DNA from: Filifactor villosus
GTDB taxonomy: Bacteria > Bacillota > Clostridia > Peptostreptococcales > Filifactoraceae
DNA length: 64,000 bases
Direction of reading: 5' to 3'
NCBI RefSeq assembly: GCF_042652965.1
Contig: NZ_JBHSHL010000002.1
Location: 1 to 64,000 of the forward strand
Under the pieces are notes generated by a model, which saw only the letters and a list, made by a program, of their open reading frames with translations, ran no database searches and was not told the DNA's origin. A program made the translations under genes and the position numbers. Shown piece by piece: positions 9,314-18,177 of the stretch. Within the stretch, counting starts at the first letter, position 1. Each line of letters begins with the position of its first letter.

Positions 9314-9424
9314 TACTATTATTCTTTTGAATTGTGGATATAAACGATATCTGAACAATAGAAGATAGAACAATTTTTCGTAGTCAAAAAATAGATATAT
9401 TCATACTTCTATTGGAGAATAGTA
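9314..9424. repeat. Repeat family A copy, TTA flanks
   Basis: 111 bp, TACTATTATTC to GAATAGTA, with TTA at 9311-9313 and 9425-9427. Confidence 0.85.
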
Positions 9425-9493
9425 TTAAATAGACGATCCACATTCAAGACCCGGAGTTTTCATAACCAAACATCGTTGCGCTGCTATCTCACA

Positions 9494-9946
9494 TCAGCTA
9501 TTTTCAAATTTTCCGACTCGGATCTTTGGGTTTCTGTGTAGAGCGAGTCCTACGATTCCTTCTTTCTCTTTCAGTCTGTAGCGAAAGATCCGAGCAAATT
9601 CTCCCCTTCCGACATAGAGGGTAAGTCCTTCCAAAGAACTTGCTTCCCAAAGGATGGAGGTGATCTCTTCCCACTCCCATACATCTCTGTAAGAGGAAAA
9701 TCCCATATCATATTCCACAATAACCCCTTCTTCGTTGATGATGTGCGTCTTTTTCAAGAAGGTAGCCATGATGAGCAGGACTCCGAGGACCATCCCTATG
9801 ATATAGATCTCTCGAATAGAATACCAACATATGAAAACTCCGGCAATAATACCTCCTATCTTTACCGGAAAAGATTTTTCCCCCGTCTTTGTAACAAAGT
9901 TTCTCTTACCACCTTGGATGTATCCGCTCTTATTTCTCTTCTTCAT
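9494..9946 (-). CDS. Small membrane protein, unknown function
   Basis: A 150-residue protein with a basic N-terminus, two adjacent hydrophobic segments (about residues 28-65) and a soluble C-terminal part with strand-like character (VWEWEEITSILW, EGLTLYVGRGE). This layout resembles bacterial PH-like membrane proteins, but I do not recognise a family. The ATG at 9946 has AGAGGTG seven bases upstream; a GTG at 9955 is possible. It overlaps the end of the NhaC-type antiporter gene by 17 bp, so it is the last gene of that operon and is probably translationally coupled to it. Confidence 0.7.
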   Translation of the reverse strand: MKKRNKSGYIQGGKRNFVTKTGEKSFPVKIGGIIAGVFICWYSIREIYIIGMVLGVLLIMATFLKKTHIINEEGVIVEYDMGFSSYRDVWEWEEITSILWEASSLEGLTLYVGRGEFARIFRYRLKEKEGIVGLALHRNPKIRVGKFENS

Positions 9947-11459
9947 CTTTTTCACCTCTTATTTTTTCAAGGGCCGCCAGACTGATCTCAAGGGAATAGT
10001 CCGGAGCAAAGGCAGGAGCTCTCTTTTTCAACCTCTTGAAGAACAATCCCGTCTGTGTACCGTCCGCATAGAAGATCAGTCGTCCGAAGTAAGCTGCCAC
10101 CAAGGCGACAACAGGGGTGACGAGCGGAATGAAAGCAAAGGGAAAGTATTGAACGGGAGAAACTCCCAGCATTGCAGTATGATGTGCCCCACAGGAGGTC
10201 CAGGGTATCATTGGAGACCAGAGGGTCCCCATATCTTCCAATGTTCTAGAGAGAAGATTACGAGCCAAACCGTGCTTGTCATACAGATCCTTGTACATCG
10301 ATGCCGGAATGATCAAGGCGAGGTACTGATCACACATGGACAGGTTGCAAAACAAGGAAGTCACCATTGTTATCAGAATCAAAGAGAATACCCCTTTGAT
10401 TTTGTGCACGAGCTTTCCCAACAAGGATTCCACGATCCCAATCTTTTCCATCAATCCTCCGAACCCTATCGCCACGATCGCGAGGTTTATCGTCCACATC
10501 ATCGCATTCATTCCTCCGCGGTTTAAAAGAGCGTCCGCCAACTCGTTTTCCGTGCTTGCAGAGTAGCCGTAGTGTGCCGAGATGATACAATCTATCACTC
10601 CGGATTTTTGAAAGATCAAGGCAAAGATAAATCCTGTTATGGAAGAGATGAATATCCCCGGTATCGCAGGTATCCGAAAGAATGCCACCAAGATAATGAC
10701 CAATGCCGGTATCAGAAGGATGGGAGAAAGCTCAAAATGTTCATTCAAAGTTTGCTGGAGCTCCAATGCGATCTGATCATCATAGTTCTTTGAGGTCATA
10801 AAGAAGCTGATCCCTCCGTAAATAAATAGAGCAATGAAGAAACTCGGCACCGTGGTCGTAAGCATCGCGTTGATATGATCAAATAAATTCGTTTCCGAAA
10901 CTCCCGCCGCCAAGTTGGTAGAATCCGACAGAGGCGACAACTTATCTCCCATCGCTGCTCCCGATATACACATTCCTGCCGTGATCGCCGGATTTATCCC
11001 CAACCCGGCTCCCATGGACATAAAGGCAACCCCCAGGGTCGCCGTAGTAGTCCATGCCGAACCGCAGGCGAGTCCAATGGTAACACACAAGATCAGTCCC
11101 ACAGGAAGAAAGATCTTGGGAGAGAGAAAGTTGAGCCCATAATAGACGATGGCCGGTATCGTTCCCGATAGGATCCAAGACGCTGTCAAACAACCCACCA
11201 GCATCAATATCAACATTGCCTCCATGGTTCTGTTGATAGTGTTTAGCATCCCTGCCAACATCGCATTGTAGCTGTATCCGCACAGCCTTCCCACCATCAT
11301 TCCTACTGCAGCTGCAATGACGATGGGGATATGGGGATCTATCCCCCAATGAAAGATATAGTTAGGTATCAATATAACCAGCAGGACCACAATGGGCAGC
11401 AATGCCTCAAACTTGCTCGGTATTCTGCTCTTTTTGATCGAATACATGTTTTCTGCCAT
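9930..11459 (-). CDS. NhaC-family Na+/H+ antiporter (module 1)
   Basis: A 509-residue multi-helix membrane protein of the NhaC family. Family landmarks include GSAWTTTATLGVAFMSMG, a GDKLSPLSDSTNLAA motif and GTLWSPMIPWTSCGAH near the end. Relatives include Na+/H+ antiporters and amino-acid or organic-acid antiporters (MleN type), so the substrate may not be simply Na+. The ATG at 11459 has GGGAGGAG eight bases before it. It follows the lysine-dehydrogenase-like gene after a 367-bp gap, and both probably depend on the sigma-54 promoter at 13037-13052. Confidence 0.88.
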   Translation of the reverse strand: MAENMYSIKKSRIPSKFEALLPIVVLLVILIPNYIFHWGIDPHIPIVIAAAVGMMVGRLCGYSYNAMLAGMLNTINRTMEAMLILMLVGCLTASWILSGTIPAIVYYGLNFLSPKIFLPVGLILCVTIGLACGSAWTTTATLGVAFMSMGAGLGINPAITAGMCISGAAMGDKLSPLSDSTNLAAGVSETNLFDHINAMLTTTVPSFFIALFIYGGISFFMTSKNYDDQIALELQQTLNEHFELSPILLIPALVIILVAFFRIPAIPGIFISSITGFIFALIFQKSGVIDCIISAHYGYSASTENELADALLNRGGMNAMMWTINLAIVAIGFGGLMEKIGIVESLLGKLVHKIKGVFSLILITMVTSLFCNLSMCDQYLALIIPASMYKDLYDKHGLARNLLSRTLEDMGTLWSPMIPWTSCGAHHTAMLGVSPVQYFPFAFIPLVTPVVALVAAYFGRLIFYADGTQTGLFFKRLKKRAPAFAPDYSLEISLAALEKIRGEKDEEEK

Positions 11460-11826
11460 GGTTTCGCTCCTCCCTTCGACACCGTTCACAACGGACGTAA
11501 TCCTTCCTTTGTGTAAAAGGAGCCCGCCTTATCTCCATATAAATCCGTATCGGAAATAAAAACCGGCTCCCCCTATTATCTATAAAACTATCACACAGAA
11601 CACATCCTTCACGGCGGACCATCGTGCTATATAACTTTTATCTCAGCGTTTACCGGATCCCTCAAGCATCCGTATCACCGATTTCTTTCCCGTATAAAAA
11701 CGAAGTTATGACAATTTGATGAGGTATACCTCCCTCTTATCCTCTCCTTTACGGTTTTCACCTTGTTGCCAACGGGATACTCGCTTCCCGAAGAACCGGG
11801 ATTTTGTTCATAATGCGACACCTCGT
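11460..11826. other. Intergenic gap within the lysine module
   Basis: 367 bp between the antiporter and dehydrogenase genes. I see no repeat of families A-C, no convincing ORF and no T-tailed terminator, only a short hairpin TCCCG-gttctt-CGGGA near 11790. Confidence 0.4.
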
Positions 11827-12984
11827 CTATACTTCGTATACCACCACTCCCCGTTTCGCGAGTTCGGAGACCATTTTTTGGAATCGTTCCCCGACGAAGA
11901 TATTTTCGGGTTCCACGACACCTCTCATCCCCCCATCATCTTTGGCAATGATCATGGCCGCAATCGAAGCGGGGTAGGCTGTAGTAATCTCCATCGATGT
12001 GATCCCTTCTTCCTCATCACTGTAAGCGAGAAGCTCATATGCTTTTTGGACGTATTTTCCGCCCTTCTTTCCTTTGCCGTTTACCTTAAGATAAGTAAAA
12101 TCTCTGACTCCCGGTATCTTTTTCATCAGGGTATTGAGTACTTCTTCGGAGAAATCTCTCGGCACAACCTTCTGTCCGCGAACCTCGATAACTTCCTTAG
12201 AAAAGAAACCCATCTCATCCAGTTCCTGCATAAACTGATAGTGTCCCGGATATCTGAGAGTGTATTCGGAGGCTCTCTTTACTCCCTTCTCAAGCAGGGT
12301 CTTATTCAAACTGTAGAGTCCATCGGTCTTGAGAGCATCTACACTCCCGTATCCCGGAATCAGATAAGATTCGAGGTTGTCCAAAGCATCCTCTACCTCC
12401 AACTTCCCGTCACGGATTACCGTAGGCGGAGTCAAATAAAGATCCAGCAATGCTTCGACGTTGAACAAGATCATATAGTCCAGGGGAGCGACCCCTAATT
12501 TTGTAGGAAGTCCTCCGCAGTAAATCGAGGTTTCTTCCAACTGATCAAACTCATAAGCAAGTTGACCCGAGCAGATGTTTCCGAAACCGGGTACGATACC
12601 GAGTCCGGGAACCACAAGGCAATCCGCCTTCTTCAAATCTTCGTCGAAATCATAGTGTTTCTCCCACATCCAGTAATCGGTGAAAACTGCCTTCTTACCC
12701 TTCGTCTTCGATAGAGCTCCATATACCTTCTCCGTGATATCCCATGTGTGGGGAAGAGAGTTTACGATCACGTCGGCCTTGTTCATCAGCTCGACGGTAG
12801 ACCCCGAATCCGTGATATCAAACTCCTCCACGGAAAGTCTGTCCTCTTTGATCAAGCTCTTTGCCAACTTCAGATTTTCGCTGTCTATATCCGCGATCAC
12901 AACCGTGGCATCTTGCTCAAACTTGATGATATCATAGGCGACAACTCTACCTTGCAATCCGCTTCCCAAAACTAAATACTTCAT
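11827..12984 (-). CDS. Lysine 6-dehydrogenase-like (saccharopine dehydrogenase family)
   Basis: A 385-residue protein. The N-terminus MKYLVLGSGLQGRVVAYD is a Rossmann nucleotide-binding motif (GxGxxG), with an acidic residue after the second strand (IADID) that suggests NAD. The catalytic domain contains VPGLGIVPGFGN and CGGLPTKLGVAPLDY, and later RYPGHYQFM. Length and these motifs fit the lysine 6-dehydrogenase branch of the saccharopine dehydrogenase family better than true saccharopine dehydrogenases; substrate assignment is inference. It sits first behind a sigma-54 promoter, ahead of an NhaC antiporter and near a LysO exporter, which supports a lysine theme. Confidence 0.75.
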   Translation of the reverse strand: MKYLVLGSGLQGRVVAYDIIKFEQDATVVIADIDSENLKLAKSLIKEDRLSVEEFDITDSGSTVELMNKADVIVNSLPHTWDITEKVYGALSKTKGKKAVFTDYWMWEKHYDFDEDLKKADCLVVPGLGIVPGFGNICSGQLAYEFDQLEETSIYCGGLPTKLGVAPLDYMILFNVEALLDLYLTPPTVIRDGKLEVEDALDNLESYLIPGYGSVDALKTDGLYSLNKTLLEKGVKRASEYTLRYPGHYQFMQELDEMGFFSKEVIEVRGQKVVPRDFSEEVLNTLMKKIPGVRDFTYLKVNGKGKKGGKYVQKAYELLAYSDEEEGITSMEITTAYPASIAAMIIAKDDGGMRGVVEPENIFVGERFQKMVSELAKRGVVVYEV

Positions 12985-13036
12985 AAGTTACCTCCTTTTC
13001 CTACTTGAACTTCTACCTGTTTTCACCCCTTATAAA

Positions 13037-13052
13037 TGCAGGTACCGTGCCA
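13037..13052 (-). promoter_or_regulatory. Sigma-54 (-24/-12) promoter for dehydrogenase-NhaC operon
   Basis: On the minus strand the sequence is TGGCAC-ggtac-CTGCA. This is the consensus TGGCAC-N5-TTGCA with one mismatch and exact GG-to-GC spacing. It lies about 53 bp before the dehydrogenase start and right after the gene for a sigma-54 activator. Confidence 0.85.
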
Positions 13053-13108
13053 AAATGAAAAAAAGAGAAAGATTTTTTTCATCCTCCTCTCAAGTCTTGT
13101 AAGCATAG

Positions 13109-13128
13109 GACTCTTCTTCTATAGAGTC
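13109..13128. promoter_or_regulatory. Possible enhancer site for activator 1
   Basis: An inverted repeat GACTC-N10-GAGTC, about 60-75 bp upstream of the -24 element, in the range used by sigma-54 activators. It is a weak, single occurrence. Confidence 0.3.
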
Positions 13129-13160
13129 TTCATCTTTCTACACTTCTCTCCTTCTTTCTT

Positions 13161-13187
13161 AAAAAAAAAATGCCCTTATCAGGGCAT
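13161..13187 (-). terminator. Intrinsic terminator of sigma-54 activator 1
   Basis: On the minus strand ATGCCCTGATAAGGGCAT is followed by ten T residues, just after the stop of the activator gene. Confidence 0.88.
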
Positions 13188-13222
13188 CGTAGTCGATCAG
13201 TGCTCTGATTCGGGCGTTTTTC

Positions 13223-14659
13223 TTATCTCGGGCGTTCCAATCTTAACTTCTTTATCTTGTTATGTAAGGTCTGCCTCTTTATATTCAAGTCCCTAGCCGT
13301 TTGGGCAACATTCCAGTTGTTTTTTTCCAAGGCCTGCTTGATCAAGGTCCTCTCGTGATCATCTATCACATCGAAATACCTCGACTTTGAGGAAGAAGCC
13401 CCGGACATCTCTTGCCTTTTTTGTTCCTGAAGATAGTAGGGCAGGTTTTCCGGCAGGATTTCCTGATCGTCCTTGGAGTTGATGAAGATGTACTCCATCA
13501 CATTGCTGAGTTCACGGACATTTCCCGGCCACGAGTAAGTCTCAAGAAACTCCCTTACCTGCACAGAAAACTCTCCCGGAGAAATACCGAACTTCTCAGA
13601 GAACCTTTCCCTATAGTATTCGATAAGCCGTACAATATCACAGATTCTCTCCCTCAAAGGCGGGATTCGGATACTCATGGTACTTAGTCGATAATAGAGG
13701 TCTTCCCTTAATCGCCCTTCTTCTATCAGCTTTTTCGGATCCTCATTCATGGTCACGATCACTTGAACATCGATATACTTCTCTGTAAGACCGCCGACCC
13801 TCTTTACCCTTTTTTCCTGAAGGACCCTCAAAAGTTTTGCCTGCAAAGCCGTCGGCAACGAGTTCAACTCATCTAGAAGAAGGGTCCCCTTATCCGCCTG
13901 CTCAAAAAGCCCCGGCATATTGGTCGCTCCAGTAAAGCTCCCCCTTTCCGTCCCGAACAGAATCGACTCCATCAGGTTTTCGGGAATGGCCGCACAGTTT
14001 TGAGCAATAAATGGACAGGAAGCTCTTCTGCCGAAGTTATGGATGCTCTGAGCTAAGATCTCCTTGCCCGTACCGGTTTCCCCGTAGATCAACGCGTTTA
14101 AGCCGAAACTTGCCATTTTCTTCGATCTTTCGATCAAAACCAAGGTTGCTTCATCTTCCGTAATAAAATCTTCGAAGGAATAATATGCACTCTCCTTCTG
14201 TTTGGATAATCTGCTGTTTAAGGTGACTTCGTTCTTCACTATGCTTTGAACGGACTCATATCTCTTCTTCAATCTCTCGATATCCTGTACGACCTCAACA
14301 ACTCCCTTGACTTCCCCTTTCACAAGGATCGGTATGTCGGTAACAATTGACGTTATCTTCTTTCCCTTGAAATTGATATAGGTCTGAAGGTTGTTATAGA
14401 TCCCGTTTCCCGTACGGATACACTTGAAGATGGTGCTGTTACTCATGTTGAAGGAAGGGAAGATGTCGAAGATATGTTTGCCCAACATTTCATGGCTTTG
14501 CAACCCTTCTATCTCACCCATGACCTGATTGTAGTAGATGAAACGACCCTCAGTGCTGATAACGGCTATCCCCTGCTCCGTGTTGTTCACGATGATATCG
14601 AGAAGTTCGGCAGCGTAGGTCCTCAAAAACGAATGCTCTCTAAACTCCTTCTCCACCAT
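13223..14659 (-). CDS. Sigma-54-dependent transcriptional activator 1 (PAS-AAA-Fis)
   Basis: A 478-residue enhancer-binding protein. Residues about 15-130 form a PAS sensor (NNTEQGIAVISTEGRFIYYN). The AAA+ domain has Walker A GETGTGKE, the sigma-54 contact loop GSFTGA (usual GAFTGA), Walker B TLLLDELN and WPGNVREL. The C-terminus is a Fis-type helix-turn-helix (NVAQTARDLNIKRQTLHNK). AAGGAGG precedes the ATG. It ends at a terminator, and the sigma-54 promoter of the lysine-dehydrogenase operon follows directly, so it most likely senses an amino acid or related ligand and switches on that operon. Confidence 0.92.
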   Translation of the reverse strand: MVEKEFREHSFLRTYAAELLDIIVNNTEQGIAVISTEGRFIYYNQVMGEIEGLQSHEMLGKHIFDIFPSFNMSNSTIFKCIRTGNGIYNNLQTYINFKGKKITSIVTDIPILVKGEVKGVVEVVQDIERLKKRYESVQSIVKNEVTLNSRLSKQKESAYYSFEDFITEDEATLVLIERSKKMASFGLNALIYGETGTGKEILAQSIHNFGRRASCPFIAQNCAAIPENLMESILFGTERGSFTGATNMPGLFEQADKGTLLLDELNSLPTALQAKLLRVLQEKRVKRVGGLTEKYIDVQVIVTMNEDPKKLIEEGRLREDLYYRLSTMSIRIPPLRERICDIVRLIEYYRERFSEKFGISPGEFSVQVREFLETYSWPGNVRELSNVMEYIFINSKDDQEILPENLPYYLQEQKRQEMSGASSSKSRYFDVIDDHERTLIKQALEKNNWNVAQTARDLNIKRQTLHNKIKKLRLERPR

Positions 14660-14826
14660 GATCGACCTCCTTCATTTGTTCCGTCTCCGACCCCTGTTTC
14701 TCTTATTATCCGATCGAAAGATCGTCATATCGATCCTGCAACTACAAAAACTCGTTTCACTCCTGCCTACCCTGTTCCAATGAGAGGGGCGTTATATCCA
14801 CGCTCACAAGCACAAAAATTTGTTTT

Positions 14827-14910
14827 ATTACTATTATCCTCCGAGTTGTGAATATAAACGTTCTGGAACCCATAGAAGATAAAACAATTTTTCGTGGTCA
14901 CAGAATAGGA
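14827..14910. repeat. Repeat family A copy, truncated
   Basis: The left part matches family A (GTGAATATAAACG, CCATAGAAGATAAAACAATTTTTCGTGGTC). The right third is replaced by unrelated sequence. Confidence 0.6.
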
Positions 14911-14984
14911 AAACACAGCACAAAGATCTTTCAAAGAGCGGTATCAAAACACACCGAAACGGATATGCGATCTGCCTTTTATGC

Positions 14985-15012
14985 AAAAAGCGAAGAGGAC
15001 TCTCCTCTCCGC
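14985..15012 (-). terminator. Intrinsic terminator of candidate small RNA
   Basis: On the minus strand GCGGAGAGGA-gag-TCCTCTTCGC is followed by TTTTT. Confidence 0.75.
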
Positions 15013-15128
15013 CTGCTTTCCACCTTCCGCCTTTGCGGGTAACGGGGCACCCTCTTTCTGTCTCTAGGTGATATCAACTACCGATATCGAGTTGTCTGCT
15101 CGGAAATCAAACAGAGAGCTTTTTCTGT
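14985..15128 (-). ncRNA. Candidate structured small RNA or leader, unassigned
   Basis: A complete small transcription unit: promoter TTGACA-N18-TATAAT at 15135-15164, about 144 nt of G/A-rich sequence, then a T-tailed hairpin. The RNA carries AGAGACAGAAA twice, a CCGC-AAAG-GCGG hairpin, a GGGT...ACCC stem and GATATC repeats, and lacks an ORF. It matches no riboswitch, 6S, SRP or T-box signature that I can recall. It lies between the lysO pair and activator 1, on their strand, 325 bp before the activator start codon. Confidence 0.5.
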
Positions 15129-15134
15129 CTCTAA

Positions 15135-15164
15135 ATTATATCAAGTGCAAGTCCTTGTTGTCAA
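15135..15164 (-). promoter_or_regulatory. Sigma-70-type promoter of candidate small RNA
   Basis: On the minus strand TTGACA and TATAAT are separated by 18 bases: perfect hexamers. Confidence 0.75.
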
Positions 15165-15235
15165 ACCTGTCTTTTGCTCTTCCTCAGGTCCCGACTGCCG
15201 CCTTCGAGCCGAAAAAGATCGGGGACGGATCTGCG

Positions 15236-15826
15236 TTAAAGGCCGATAAAGATCGGAATAATGACTGGCACCGACAGAGACAGAACCAAGCCTGTAACAA
15301 AAGAGACGATCGCCGTCTGTGCATCCGTCGCTCCCGCCACAATGGGCAGGGTGGTATCCATCGCGGTAGCTCCCGCAGGTGCGACCGCCTCGGTATAGCC
15401 GATGTACTTGGCCACGAGAGGGATGGAGATGATGGCGAGCACCTCCCTTGTAACATTTGCAAGAAAGGACAGGGCGCTGAGCTCTGCCGAATACGGTGCA
15501 ATGATGATCGGAGAAAGGGTATACCAACCGAAACCCGCTCCGAGCAGAGAGGCATCCTTCGCAGAATATCCGAACAACTTGCCGAATACGATGGAACCCG
15601 CTATGGTTCCCGTTGCTACGAGAAGGGGGGTCGTGACCGCCTTAAGTCCGATCTCCTTCATCTGCCTTCCCACATCCTTATTTTTGCCGATATCGATACC
15701 GACGAAGAAAAGCAGGAGACACAGCCCCAAGTCCAAGGCAGAACCCAAAAACGCGGGCTCTCCCTCCAGAAAGAAGGCTCCCGCCGCAAGTCCCAATATC
15801 ACTGCGATCATAATTTTTATCGTCAT
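15236..15826 (-). CDS. LysO-family lysine exporter, C-terminal subunit
   Basis: A 196-residue, highly hydrophobic protein matching the core of the LysO (YbjE, DUF340) lysine exporter: FFVGIDIGKNKD, LLGAGFGWYTLSP and a conserved TREVLAIISIPLVAK. In Escherichia coli LysO is one polypeptide; here it is split, with the N-terminal part in the gene just upstream (8-bp gap). It would work in the plasma membrane together with that partner. The lysine role fits the neighbouring lysine-dehydrogenase-like gene. Confidence 0.85.
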   Translation of the reverse strand: MTIKIMIAVILGLAAGAFFLEGEPAFLGSALDLGLCLLLFFVGIDIGKNKDVGRQMKEIGLKAVTTPLLVATGTIAGSIVFGKLFGYSAKDASLLGAGFGWYTLSPIIIAPYSAELSALSFLANVTREVLAIISIPLVAKYIGYTEAVAPAGATAMDTTLPIVAGATDAQTAIVSFVTGLVLSLSVPVIIPIFIGL

Positions 15827-15834
15827 GCTACTTC

Positions 15835-16128
15835 CTACCTTTCCGACTTTCCAAGCTGAAACAAACGATTGAACACAAAGACAAACAAAATACTGAAACT
15901 GATCGTAAACACCGATACCGCAACCGACTTCAATCCAAGGCTCGGAAAAGACCTCATAACCTCTTTGTTTGCTCCTACGCTACACCCCATAACAAAGAGC
16001 AGGAATAAGAGGCAGACGAGTTGAATCTTTTCCATCTCCTCAAAGATTTTCTTATGTATTTTCCCGCTCCGCGCAAACAGGACCCCCACTGCCATAATAC
16101 CGATATACATCAAAATTTTAAATCCCAT
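15835..16128 (-). CDS. LysO-family lysine exporter, N-terminal subunit
   Basis: A 97-residue membrane protein with three hydrophobic segments and the motif FVMGCSVGANKEVM, matching the N-terminal part of LysO/DUF340 transporters. AAGGAG precedes the ATG at 16128. It is first of a two-gene unit with the C-terminal subunit. Split LysO pairs are a known arrangement in Clostridia. No sigma-54 promoter with correct spacing was found upstream. Confidence 0.82.
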   Translation of the reverse strand: MGFKILMYIGIMAVGVLFARSGKIHKKIFEEMEKIQLVCLLFLLFVMGCSVGANKEVMRSFPSLGLKSVAVSVFTISFSILFVFVFNRLFQLGKSER

Positions 16129-16442
16129 CCTTTTCTCCTTCCTTGATCCCTGATTCTAACACAAGTACATCTCCGCACCTTATACAATAACCCGTTTGAA
16201 AGTCCCGTATTCATTTAAACGTATTCATCCTTTACACAGCCTGCTCCAAGGGGATTTTGAGCAAGAATACTGTCGGGGAGACTTTTATACAAAATCGACT
16301 TTACAGTATTGTTCCTTAAATATGGATACCGTTCAACTCATTCGACCGCTTGAAACACCTTCCGTCTCATACGGTCCGTCGGTATTTTTAGCAAGGAACG
16401 ATACCACACTCTTTTTTGAATTATGCGGTATCTCCCAAACAT
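16129..16442. other. Intergenic gap with decayed family B repeat
   Basis: It holds the outer end of a B-type repeat (GAATTATGCGGTATCTCCC near 16420-16438) and otherwise no recognisable feature. The lysO promoter should lie here but is not clear. Confidence 0.4.
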
Positions 16443-16480
16443 AAAAAGAGACGGAACAGGGTCTCCCTCTTCCATCTCTC
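16443..16480 (-). terminator. Terminator after groEL
   Basis: On the minus strand AGAGATGGAA pairs with TTCCGTCTCT (one mismatch), followed by TTTT, about 60 bp after the groEL stop. Confidence 0.7.
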
Positions 16481-16539
16481 TTATCTTACTCGTTTTTTAT
16501 ACAGGTTTCAAGTTTTTTCCGCCTTGTTCACAAAAAAAC

Positions 16540-18162
16540 TTACATCATCGGCATTCCGCCACCCATCGGAGGCATAGCCGGTGTTTCTTCCTTGATATCG
16601 ACTACCGCCGCTTCCGTTGTCAAGAAGGTGGCAGCTACGGATGCCGCATTTTGCAATGCGCTTCTGGACACCTTGGTTGGATCGATGATACCCGCTTCAA
16701 TCATGTTCACATACTTCTCGTTCAACGCATCGAAACCGTAGTCCGCTCCGCCGTTTTTCACCTGCTCGATGATGACGGCTCCTTCCAGTCCCGCGTTAAT
16801 CGCAATCTGCTTTAAGGGTTCTTGAAGAGCTTTGACGATGATCTGAATTCCCGTTTTGATCTCGGAATTCTCTTCATTCAAAAGTTTTTCTACAGAAGAG
16901 ATGGTGTCCACAAGGGCAACTCCTCCTCCGGATACGATGCCTTCTTCCACTGCCGCTCTGGTCGCGTTAAGGGCATCTTCCATACGCAGTTTTCTCTCCT
17001 TCAACTCGGTTTCGGTAGCCGCTCCCACTTGAATAACAGCAACTCCTCCTGCAAGTTTCGCAAGACGCTCTTCCAGTTTTTCTCTGTCGAAGTCCGAAGA
17101 AGTGTCTTCGATCTGATGACGGATGAGAGCTACTCTATCTTCGATATCCTTCTTATCTCCCGCACCGTTTACGATGACGGTGTTTTCCTTCGTTACTTTT
17201 ACACTTCCCGCACGGCCGAGCATCGTGATGTCCGCATCCTTAAGCTCCAAACCTACCTCTTCGGAGATAACGGTTCCGCCTGTCAGGATGGCGATGTCCT
17301 GCAACATAGCCTTTCTTCTGTCCCCGAATCCCGGAGCCTTGATAGCCACAACGTCGAAGGTTCCTCTGAGTTTGTTCACAACAAGGGTAGCCAAGGCTTC
17401 TCCCTCAATGTCTTCCGCAATGATGAGGAGTTTCTTGCCCTGCTGTACAATCTGCTCCAATACGGGCAGGATGTCTTGGATGTTGTTGATCTTCTTGTCG
17501 GTGATCAGGATCAACGGCTCGGAAAGGTTTGCCTCCATTTTTTCCATATCGGTAGCCATATAGGGAGAAACATAGCCTCGATCAAACTGCATTCCCTCTA
17601 CGACTTCCAAGGTCGTTCCCATGGTCTTGGACTCTTCCACGGTGATGACTCCGTCTTTTCCTACTTTTTCCATGGCATCGGCGATCATCTTTCCTACTTC
17701 TTCATCTCCTGCGGAGATTGCCGCTACCTGTGCGATGGACTCTTTGTTCTCGATCGGTCTGGAGTTTGCCTGAAGAGCTTTTACCGCTTCGTCCACTGCA
17801 AGTTGGATTCCTTTTCTGATAAAGATGGGGTTCGCCCCCGCAGCGACGTTTTTCAGCCCTTCACGGATGATGGCCTGAGCAAGCACCGTTGCAGTTGTCG
17901 TTCCGTCTCCCGCGATGTCGTTCGTCTTGGTTGCAACCTCTTTGACCAGTTGAGCTCCCATATTTTCATACGCATCTTCGAGTTCGATTTCCTTCGCTAT
18001 GGTAACACCGTCATTGGTGATTAGCGGACTTCCGAACTTTTTGTCCAAGATGACGTTTCGTCCCTTGGGTCCAAGGGTTACTTTTACGGTATCAGCGAGT
18101 ATATTCACTCCTCTTTCCAAGGATTTTCTTGCGTCTTCTCCAAATTTCAATTCTTTTGCCAT
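16540..18162 (-). CDS. groL: Chaperonin GroEL (60 kDa)
   Basis: A 540-residue protein with all GroEL landmarks: TLGPKGRNV, the ATP-site GDGTTTATVLAQ, VVEGMQFDRGYVSPY, AAVEEGIVSGGG and a Gly/Met-rich tail (MPPMGGGMPMM). It forms the tetradecameric folding chamber with GroES and acts in the cytosol. AGAAGGAGG precedes the ATG. It follows groES by 15 bp and shares the CIRCE-controlled promoter. Confidence 0.99.
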   Translation of the reverse strand: MAKELKFGEDARKSLERGVNILADTVKVTLGPKGRNVILDKKFGSPLITNDGVTIAKEIELEDAYENMGAQLVKEVATKTNDIAGDGTTTATVLAQAIIREGLKNVAAGANPIFIRKGIQLAVDEAVKALQANSRPIENKESIAQVAAISAGDEEVGKMIADAMEKVGKDGVITVEESKTMGTTLEVVEGMQFDRGYVSPYMATDMEKMEANLSEPLILITDKKINNIQDILPVLEQIVQQGKKLLIIAEDIEGEALATLVVNKLRGTFDVVAIKAPGFGDRRKAMLQDIAILTGGTVISEEVGLELKDADITMLGRAGSVKVTKENTVIVNGAGDKKDIEDRVALIRHQIEDTSSDFDREKLEERLAKLAGGVAVIQVGAATETELKERKLRMEDALNATRAAVEEGIVSGGGVALVDTISSVEKLLNEENSEIKTGIQIIVKALQEPLKQIAINAGLEGAVIIEQVKNGGADYGFDALNEKYVNMIEAGIIDPTKVSRSALQNAASVAATFLTTEAAVVDIKEETPAMPPMGGGMPMM

Positions 18163-18177
18163 TTTATCCTCCTTCTA

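Noticed and set aside
14985..15235. Lysine riboswitch near lysO and the lysine-dehydrogenase operon
   Set aside because: The region lacks the conserved lysine-riboswitch core sequences, and it lies downstream of lysO instead of upstream. Kept only as an unassigned RNA candidate.
15068..15859. Long open frame opposite the lysO genes
   Set aside because: It is antisense to two well-supported membrane protein genes, very rich in Arg/Asp, and lacks a ribosome site: a codon-bias shadow.
16391..16406. Sigma-54-like sequence before the lysO pair (minus strand TGGTAT...TTGC)
   Set aside because: The GG and GC elements are one base too far apart. Sigma-54 promoters need strict spacing, and the site lies within repeat-like sequence.
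16822..18024. 400-codon open frame opposite groEL
   Set aside because: Antisense shadow of the groEL coding sequence.
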